Origin: JBGPFS01 sp041483455
GTDB taxonomy: Bacteria > Chloroflexota > Limnocylindria > Limnocylindrales > CSP1-4
Assembly: GCA_041483455.1 (NCBI GenBank)
Contig: JBGPFS010000144.1
Span: 1 to 6,607 of the forward strand
Reading direction: 5' to 3'
DNA: 6,607 nucleotides
The position numbers and the translations under genes were made by a program. The notes below the pieces were generated by a model that saw only the letters and a list, made by a program, of their open reading frames with translations, had not been told where the DNA came from and made no database searches. This document shows, one piece after another, positions 1-4,848 of the stretch; position 1 is the stretch's first letter, and each line of letters starts with the position of its first letter.

Positions 1-134
1 CGATCATCTGCCCGTGTCATGACGGCCGATTCAACCCGGCCACCGGCGCGGTCGTCTCCGGGCCACCGCCTGCGCCGCTCAAGCCGATCACGGTGGCCGT
101 CGAGAAGGATCAGATCTACCTGGTGGAAGGCTGA
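1..134 (+). CDS. qcrA: Rieske iron-sulfur protein, C-terminal end (partial at left edge)
   Basis: This is the C-terminal 43 codons of a Rieske [2Fe-2S] subunit, read from position 3 and ending at the TGA at 132-134. The fragment opens with the second cluster-binding loop, Cys-Pro-Cys-His (codons from position 9), where Cys and His ligate the cluster. It continues through the Gly-Pro-Pro-Pro 'proline loop' and a final beta strand ending DQIYLVEG. In bc1/b6f complexes the Rieske head takes the first electron from quinol at the Qo site and carries it to a c-type cytochrome on the outer face of the membrane. The loop reads CPCHDGRF where respiratory ubiquinol enzymes have CPCHGSHY, so the Ser and Tyr that hydrogen-bond the cluster are Gly and Phe here. 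That suggests a lower-potential cluster. Cytochrome b starts 2 nt after the stop, as expected for a Rieske-cyt b operon. The membrane anchor and first ligand loop lie outside the window. The symbol is by analogy with menaquinol complexes. Confidence 0.93.
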   Translation, partial: IICPCHDGRFNPATGAVVSGPPPAPLKPITVAVEKDQIYLVEG

Positions 135-136
135 CG

Positions 137-1228
137 ATGGCCGCCGCCGGACAGACCCAGAGGCCAAGGAGCCGCCTCGGCGACTTCCTGGAGACCAGGC
201 TCAAGGCGGGGGAGCTCTTCAACGCGCTCGTCCACGTCCGGATCCCCGCCGAGGCCCGACCGTACTACCTCGGTGGGATCACGCTGTTCCTGTTCGCGGT
301 CCAGGTGGTCACAGGCACGCTGCTCAGCCTGTACTACAAGCCGACCCCGGAGACCGCCTACGACAGCGTGAAGTTCGTCACGAGCGTGGTCGACTTCGGC
401 TGGCTGATCCGGAGCGTCCACCACTGGGGCGCGAACCTGATGATCATCTGCCTGGTCCTCCACGTCGTGCGGATCTTCATGCAGGGCGCCTACAAGTACC
501 CCCGCGAGCTCACCTGGATCGCGGGCGTCGGCCTCCTCGCCGCGACGATCGGGTTCGGGTTCACCGGCTACCTGCTCCCGTGGGACCAGCGCGCGTTCTG
601 GGCGACCACGGTCGGCACGGAGATCGCGGCGTCGGTGCCGGTCGTCGGGGACGCCTTGCTGAACCTGCTTCGCGGCGGGGCGGACGTGACCGAGGCCACG
701 TTGAGCCGCTTCTTCGGGATGCACGTCCTTGTCCTGCCGCTGGGCCTCGGCCTGCTGCTCGTCGTCCATCTGACGATCGTGCATCAGCTGGGCCTGGCGA
801 ACCCCAAGCACCCCGAACCCCGGCCTGGAGTGGTCGACCGGGACCCGCCGAAGGGACCCGAGCGCCTGAAGCCGTTCTTCCCGGACTACATCCTCGACGA
901 GGCGATCGCCTGGGCGATCATGCTCGCGGTCCTGGTCGTCCTCGCCTCGGTCTTCCCCGCCGGGCTCGAGGACAAGGCCGATCCGCTCAAGACCCCGGCG
1001 CACGTCAAGCCCGAGTGGTACTTCCTCTCTGTCTACCAGCTCCTGAAGCTGGTGCCTCGGATCGTCGGGATCATGGCGCCGATCATCGCCATCGGGGCGC
1101 TGTTCCTCCTGCCGTTCCTCGACCGCAACCCACAGGTGAGGATGCGCTGGCGCCCGCTGGCCGTGCTGGTCGGACTGATCGCCGCCGCGGCCACGGTCGG
1201 CCTGACCATCTGGGGGCAGTACAGCTAG
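137..1228 (+). CDS. qcrB: Cytochrome b of a Rieske/cytochrome b complex (b6 and subunit IV in one chain)
   Basis: This 363-residue polytopic subunit carries two b hemes and forms the quinol-oxidising Qo and quinone-reducing Qi sites of a bc-type complex. The b6-like N-terminal half holds the heme ligands: His95 and His109 (14 apart) on one helix, His196 and His211 (15 apart) on another. The 15-residue spacing is characteristic of b6-type and Gram-positive cytochromes b, whereas mitochondrial and proteobacterial forms have 14. The subunit IV-like C-terminal half, from about residue 245, carries the Qo-site PEWY motif at 292-295. The segment around residue 44 matches the b6 start of helix A (LGGITL), but the Cys that binds the extra heme ci in b6 and Bacillus QcrB is Tyr44 here. 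The ATG at 137 is preceded by GGAAGG at 125-130 and lies 2 nt after the Rieske stop. The decaheme cytochrome follows with another 2-nt gap. The family is certain; the symbol is by analogy with QcrB. Confidence 0.96.
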   Translation: MAAAGQTQRPRSRLGDFLETRLKAGELFNALVHVRIPAEARPYYLGGITLFLFAVQVVTGTLLSLYYKPTPETAYDSVKFVTSVVDFGWLIRSVHHWGANLMIICLVLHVVRIFMQGAYKYPRELTWIAGVGLLAATIGFGFTGYLLPWDQRAFWATTVGTEIAASVPVVGDALLNLLRGGADVTEATLSRFFGMHVLVLPLGLGLLLVVHLTIVHQLGLANPKHPEPRPGVVDRDPPKGPERLKPFFPDYILDEAIAWAIMLAVLVVLASVFPAGLEDKADPLKTPAHVKPEWYFLSVYQLLKLVPRIVGIMAPIIAIGALFLLPFLDRNPQVRMRWRPLAVLVGLIAAAATVGLTIWGQYS

Positions 1229-1230
1229 CG

Positions 1231-2754
1231 ATGGACCACCTGTTCGATCGGCTCGAGCGCGGCACCGGGATGACCCGGCCGGCCCGGCTTGGACTCCTCC
1301 TGGTGGTCCTGGCTGGACTCGGGCTCGCCCTGGCCCAGGGGGTCGGGGCGCAGAGCCCGAGCCCGGACGCCTCGGCGGGCCCGGTCGCGACGACACAGCC
1401 TTCGCCCGGATCGACCGCCTCGTCGCCGGATGCCAACGCTTCGCCCTCCGCCCAGCCGTCCGAAGCGCCCTTCCCGCCGCCGAGCGCCAAGGCGGCCGCT
1501 CCGAACACCTGCTACGCCTGTCACAGCGCGATCGCCGCACCGCAGCGGGCGATCGCCGACAAGTGGCAGGCGAGCGTGCACGGTCAGAACGGGATCGGGT
1601 GCGCCGACTGCCATGGCGGCGATCCGACGTCCGACTCCATCACCGACGCGATGGACCCGGCCAAGGGCTTCATCGGCAAGCCGACGCGCGCCCAGACCGT
1701 CGCGCTCTGCGGGACCTGCCATTCGAACGTGGACCGGATGCGCCAGTACCAGATCCCCACGGATCAGCTGGTCAAGTACCAGGCGAGCGTCCATGGGCAG
1801 CGACTGCTGGTCGCCCAGGACGTCCGGGTGGCGATCTGCATCGACTGCCACGGCTCGCACGAAGTCAAGAAGGCCTCGGACCCGACCGCGGACGTCTATC
1901 CGCTGAACGTGCCCAAGCTGTGTGCGTCGTGCCATTCGGACCCGAAGCTGATGGCGCCCTACAACATCCCGACGAATCAGTACGACCTGTACCAGGCGAG
2001 CGTCCACGGCCAGGCGGTCCTGGAACGCCAGGATCTGCGCGCGCCGACCTGCGCCTCCTGCCACGGCTCCCACGACGCGAAGCCCCCGAAGAGCACCGAG
2101 GTGGTCCAGGTCTGCGGGAAATGCCACACGGCTACCCAGGCCCTCTACGAAGAGAGCAAGCATTCGCAGCTTGCGGTCGGACCGAAGTGCTGGACCTGCC
2201 ACGGCAACCACGACGTCGCCCAGCCGGACGAGTCGCGCTTCTTCCACCCGACGGAGACGGCCTTCGAGTGCACGACCTGCCACAACCCGGTGGACCGGAC
2301 CCTGATCCTCAACGCCGACCGCTTCGCGAAGGACGCCGACCGCCGGTGCGACACCTGCCACCACAACGCATCGCAGATCTACGCCCAGGCGCAGGGCATC
2401 CATGACACGCTCGATCGGGCGAATCAGGCGTACCTGAAGGCCCAGGCGCGGGTCAAGGAAGCGGCCGCGGCGGGCATGATCGTCACCGATGCGGACGTCC
2501 AGCTGACCGAGGCCCGAACCAGCCTGATCCGCGCCCGAGCGGCCGTCCACACCACGAAGCTGACTTCGGTCGCCACGCTCGCGGACGCCGCCGGGGCGAC
2601 AGCCGCCGAGGCTCAAGCCTTCGCCGACGCAAGGCTCCAGGAGAGCGTCTTCCGGCGCCAGGCGATGGTCGTGGTGGTGGCGATCATCCTGTTCAACGTC
2701 GTCCTGTTCTACCTGCTGAAACGGCGGATCGAGCGCGATCGCAAGGTGGCCTAG
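1231..2754 (+). CDS. Membrane-anchored decaheme c-type cytochrome, probable electron acceptor subunit of the Rieske/cyt b complex
   Basis: This 507-residue exported cytochrome has ten CxxCH c-heme sites, with first Cys at residues 94, 124, 160, 203, 231, 274, 295, 320, 347 and 373. The N-terminus has a signal sequence or anchor (hydrophobic about 22-35, possible cleavage after GVGA), then a Ser/Pro/Ala-rich linker (about 42-88). After the heme domain come an Ala-rich helical, probably coiled region (about 385-475), one transmembrane helix (478-496) and a basic tail (KRRIERDRK), which places the hemes outside the membrane. Repeated ASVHGQ motifs (His117, 188, 259), a related SKHSQ (His311) and CHGSH/CHGNH motifs offer distal heme ligands, so most hemes are likely bis-His. 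It starts 2 nt after cytochrome b and takes the place of cytochrome c1/f. I infer that it accepts electrons from the Rieske head and conducts them to a partner not seen here. The ATG at 1231 is chosen for coupling; ATG 1270 gives a tidier signal peptide and is a real alternative. A multiheme oxidoreductase role is less likely, since no unusual heme-binding motif is seen. Confidence 0.95.
   Translation: MDHLFDRLERGTGMTRPARLGLLLVVLAGLGLALAQGVGAQSPSPDASAGPVATTQPSPGSTASSPDANASPSAQPSEAPFPPPSAKAAAPNTCYACHSAIAAPQRAIADKWQASVHGQNGIGCADCHGGDPTSDSITDAMDPAKGFIGKPTRAQTVALCGTCHSNVDRMRQYQIPTDQLVKYQASVHGQRLLVAQDVRVAICIDCHGSHEVKKASDPTADVYPLNVPKLCASCHSDPKLMAPYNIPTNQYDLYQASVHGQAVLERQDLRAPTCASCHGSHDAKPPKSTEVVQVCGKCHTATQALYEESKHSQLAVGPKCWTCHGNHDVAQPDESRFFHPTETAFECTTCHNPVDRTLILNADRFAKDADRRCDTCHHNASQIYAQAQGIHDTLDRANQAYLKAQARVKEAAAAGMIVTDADVQLTEARTSLIRARAAVHTTKLTSVATLADAAGATAAEAQAFADARLQESVFRRQAMVVVVAIILFNVVLFYLLKRRIERDRKVA
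1708..2082 (+). repeat. Tandem 71-codon heme module inside the decaheme cytochrome
   Basis: Residues 160-213 and 231-284 of the decaheme cytochrome align without gaps at a 71-residue (213-nt) offset, and by hand count 29 of 54 residues are identical. Each unit begins with a CxxCHS heme site, continues through IPT(D/N)Q and YQASVHGQ, and ends with a CxxCHGSH site. At DNA level, 1777-1800 and 1990-2013 differ at only two of 24 bases. A weaker upstream copy shares only the QASVHGQ and its following CxxCH, with its His also exactly 71 residues before the next. This indicates growth of the heme chain by internal duplication. Confidence 0.85.
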
Positions 2755-2929
2755 GCACTGCGGCCGGGCGACTGCGCTCGAGTCGACCGCCGAGGCCCAG
2801 GTCGCCGTCCGCCCGCCGGGCGTGGGGCGAAGCCATCCGTTCGCGGAGGGATTCGACCTATTTCGCGCCATCGAGCCCTTGTCGAACTCGGACGGCCGGT
2901 GCTAGAAGAGGGTGAACGGAGGTGCAGCC
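2755..2929. other. Intergenic gap between the cytochrome operon and the DUF1918 gene
   Basis: No convincing gene lies in these 175 nt. The only hairpin I could find is short (CGCCC at 2810-2814, GGGCG at 2818-2822, 3-nt loop) and has no T-run, so it is not a clear intrinsic terminator. Just before the next gene is a weak promoter-like pair, TTGTCG at 2879-2884 and the poor -10-like CTAGAA at 2902-2907. It would give a short leader ending in a good ribosome binding site. The operon end and a new transcription start are plausible here but not proven by the sequence. Confidence 0.4.
2918..2922 (+). promoter_or_regulatory. Ribosome binding site fixing the DUF1918 start
   Basis: GGAGG lies 7 nt before the ATG at 2930. 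It decides the start in favour of this ATG over the in-frame GTG at 2912, which lies upstream of the site. Confidence 0.75.
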
Positions 2930-3133
2930 ATGTCCGCGAAGGCGGGAGACCGGATCATCGTCGAATCGGAGAAGGTCGGAACGCCAGCCCGAGAAGGCGA
3001 CGTCCTGGAGGTGATCGAGTCGGCTGCGGGCGTGCGCTATCGCGTTCGCTGGGACGACGGGCACGAGAGCACCTTCCACCCTGCTGCCGGCAGCGCGCGG
3101 ATCGTCTCCGCCCCGAGGTCGAAACGGGGGTAG
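2930..3133 (+). CDS. Small DUF1918-type protein
   Basis: This 67-residue soluble protein has no signal or membrane segment. It reads as the compact DUF1918 fold: an opening AGDRIIVESEKVG strand, then a REGDVLEVI strand, then YRVRWDDGHESTFHPAAGSARI. The family is common in GC-rich Gram-positive-type bacteria and is usually a stand-alone gene of unknown role. The alternating strands and the D-D-G-H-E turn suggest a small SH3-like beta barrel, but no ligand or partner can be named. Its own strong ribosome binding site and the gaps on both sides (175 and 156 nt) suggest a separate transcript. I am confident of the gene and fairly confident of the family. Confidence 0.88.
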   Translation: MSAKAGDRIIVESEKVGTPAREGDVLEVIESAAGVRYRVRWDDGHESTFHPAAGSARIVSAPRSKRG

Positions 3134-3289
3134 GCCCCGTCACCGGATCCTTGCCCTGGCCGGTCGGGTGATCTCGGCGCCCTGACGCGTACGGGTTCGA
3201 CCTGCGTCCGCGTCGCCCACCGTGGATGATGAGCGCCCGCGTGTCGTCGGCACGGCGGTAGGTGGCCATCGTCCCCTGGGAGATCGAGC

Positions 3290-3739
3290 ATGCGGATCAG
3301 CTTCGAGCACCAGCCCCATCCTCGGGTCGCGGCACACAAGAAGACCCGTCCGCCCAAGACCGCCGATGAGCACGTCGGCATCAACGGTCGGGTCGCGCTC
3401 CTCGTCACGACCGTGGTCGGGACGATGTGGTGCGCCTATGCGTTCGCCGTCCTCGCGCTCGTCGCGCTGCCGTCCGCGCTCCATTCCGGCGACCCGCTCC
3501 AGCTCGTCCAGTGGGTGAGCCAGACCTTCATCCAGCTGGTCCTCCTGTCGGTGATCATGGTCGGCCAGAACATCTCCTCTCGCGCCTCGGACAAGCGGGC
3601 GGAGATGACGTACAAGGACGCCGAGGCGACGTTCCACGAGGCCGAGCAGATCCAGGCGCATCTCAAGGCCCAGGACGACGCCCTGAACGGCCTGCTTGAC
3701 AAGCTCGAGAAGCTCGAGGCGGCGCGCGGCCAGGCGTGA
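3290..3739 (+). CDS. Small two-helix membrane protein with C-terminal coiled coil (DUF1003-like layout)
   Basis: This 149-residue protein starts with a basic, His/Lys-rich cytoplasmic segment (1-33). Two hydrophobic segments follow (about 35-61 and 74-93) with a short loop between them. The tail is long, charged and heptad-like (about 102-146: DKRAEMTYKDAEATFHEAEQ, then LLDKLEKLEAARG), predicted to form a cytoplasmic coiled coil. The second helix runs straight into a V-G-Q-N segment and the charged helix, which resembles the layout of DUF1003 membrane proteins (MSQNR...). I cannot confirm membership from sequence alone. GGGAGA at 3278-3283 lies 6 nt before the ATG at 3290. Its stop overlaps the start of the glycosyltransferase gene by 4 nt, so the two are probably translated together. 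Function is unknown; oligomerisation through the tail is an inference. Confidence 0.88.
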   Translation: MRISFEHQPHPRVAAHKKTRPPKTADEHVGINGRVALLVTTVVGTMWCAYAFAVLALVALPSALHSGDPLQLVQWVSQTFIQLVLLSVIMVGQNISSRASDKRAEMTYKDAEATFHEAEQIQAHLKAQDDALNGLLDKLEKLEAARGQA

Positions 3740-4848
3740 CCAATGCTTCGACGCGCCACCCGCCGGCGTCGGCGCGAGGGGCCGTCGTCCTGGTTCGGAT
3801 CGCCCTCGTCCTGCTCATCTTCGGCGAGCTGTACGTCACCGCGATCCACGTGCCCGGCCTGCTCCACCCGACCGCGATCGGCACGGACGCATCGAACTAC
3901 TATGCGGCTGGCCAACGGCTGGATGACGGGCACGACCTGTATGGTCCACTGCGGGTCACGGATCGGCGGGTCCCGGGCTACCCGGGCCTGTTCCCGGCAC
4001 CTCTCCTATCACCGCCACTCGTGGGGGTGATCTGGCGCCCGCTCGCGGCGCTCGGTGAGACGTCGATGACGGTCTGGTGGGCGGCGGATCTCGCGCTCCT
4101 CGCGTGCCTGGCCATCTGGTTCGCGGCTGTCGGACGCCGCTGGACGCTGGGCGGTCTGTCGGTCATCCTCGCGCTCGGGTGGCCGATCGCGCTCGCGCTG
4201 CAGGTACCCTATCGCTATCTGGGCAACGAGTCCCCGCTCTCGATCGCGGCGCTCTCCGGCAACCTCAACGGCTACCTGATCGGCCTGTGCGTCCTCGTCT
4301 GGTGGGCGTCCAGCCGTGGCCGCTCGTCGATCGCCGGGGTCGGCGCCGGTCTCGCCGCCGTGCTGAAACTCGGTCCGTTCGTCCTCGCCTGGTGGCTCCT
4401 CGTGCGACGCGACTGGCCGGCGGTGAAGGCGTTCAGCGCGACGGTCGGCGTCCTCGCGATCGTCAGCCTGCTCGGGGCTGGCCTCGACGCCAACCTCGCC
4501 TTCGCCCGGCTCGCGCTCGGCGGGGGTGTCGCCCCGACCCCGCTGAGCGTCCCGGGGATGCTCCACAGCTGGCTCAACGTGGCTCCGCAGCAGGCGGCAC
4601 CCGGGACCATCGTGGCGACGGTCGCGGGCCTGGCGCTGGTCTACGCCACGCGCCGGCAGGCGCGGATCTCGTTCCTCGTGGCGATCCTCGTGGTCATCTA
4701 CAGTTCGCCGGTCGTGCTCACGGGGAACTTCGCGCTGCTCCTGGCCGTGGTGGCACCCTGGGTGGTGCCGGGCCGGTCCGGACCCTTCGCCCTCGGGTCG
4801 CTCAGCCGCTGGGCGGGAACCCGAGCCAGGCGAGCACGTTGCGATTGA
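3736..4848 (+). CDS. GT87-type polytopic membrane glycosyltransferase (DUF2029 family)
   Basis: This 370-residue integral membrane protein has about nine or ten hydrophobic segments (for example 15-37, 114-132, 138-157, 178-224, 232-250, 288-304, 311-344). It follows the GT-C pattern of GT87. After helix 1 a loop carries an acidic motif, GTDASNYYAAG with Asp51, ending G-H-D-L-Y. Next comes a SPPLVGVIWRPLAALG segment, then GNLNGYLIGL (174-183) and an AGLAAVLKLGPF helix with Lys211. Family members transfer mannose, arabinose or similar sugars from a polyprenyl-phosphate donor outside the membrane, with the first-loop acidic residue proposed as catalytic. The sugar here is unknown. The start is GTG in a GTGA overlap with the upstream stop, with no good ribosome binding site, which points to translational coupling. 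The last 47 nt overlap the 3' end of the opposite-strand gene. The basic C-terminal tail (WAGTRARRARCD) lies wholly in that overlap and may be an uninformative extension. Confidence 0.9.
   Translation: MTNASTRHPPASARGAVVLVRIALVLLIFGELYVTAIHVPGLLHPTAIGTDASNYYAAGQRLDDGHDLYGPLRVTDRRVPGYPGLFPAPLLSPPLVGVIWRPLAALGETSMTVWWAADLALLACLAIWFAAVGRRWTLGGLSVILALGWPIALALQVPYRYLGNESPLSIAALSGNLNGYLIGLCVLVWWASSRGRSSIAGVGAGLAAVLKLGPFVLAWWLLVRRDWPAVKAFSATVGVLAIVSLLGAGLDANLAFARLALGGGVAPTPLSVPGMLHSWLNVAPQQAAPGTIVATVAGLALVYATRRQARISFLVAILVVIYSSPVVLTGNFALLLAVVAPWVVPGRSGPFALGSLSRWAGTRARRARCD

Noticed and set aside
19..1230. A long open frame running in from position 19 to the decaheme cytochrome, which would give a 911-residue protein.
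   Set aside because: The part before 1231 overlaps the Rieske end and all of cytochrome b in another frame, and its translation is Arg/Pro-rich with no domain. It is open only because the DNA is so GC-rich. Recognisable cytochrome sequence begins after 1231.
1360..1494. Ser/Pro/Ala-rich stretch at the start of the decaheme cytochrome as a DNA repeat or a sign of a frameshift.
   Set aside because: It is an in-frame low-complexity linker after the signal sequence. A similar linker follows the anchor of the dimethylformamidase-like protein, so it is a style of exported proteins here, not an error.
2810..2822. Hairpin as an intrinsic terminator for the cytochrome operon.
   Set aside because: The stem is only 5 bp, with a 3-nt loop and no T-run. 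Such hairpins are expected by chance in DNA this GC-rich.
116..2871. Long minus-strand open frames (116-1540 and 1225-2871).
   Set aside because: They lie opposite cytochrome b and the decaheme cytochrome, whose identities are certain. Their translations are low-complexity Arg/Asp/Gly/Val-rich shadows without family motifs.
2912..2929. GTG at 2912 as the start of the DUF1918 gene.
   Set aside because: The GGAGG at 2918-2922 lies downstream of this GTG and is well placed for the ATG at 2930. The DUF1918 domain needs only the residues after that ATG.
3140..3171. Inverted repeat TCACC / GGTGA after the DUF1918 gene as a terminator.
   Set aside because: The arms are only 5 nt with a long, imperfectly pairing interior and no T-run, so it cannot be distinguished from chance.
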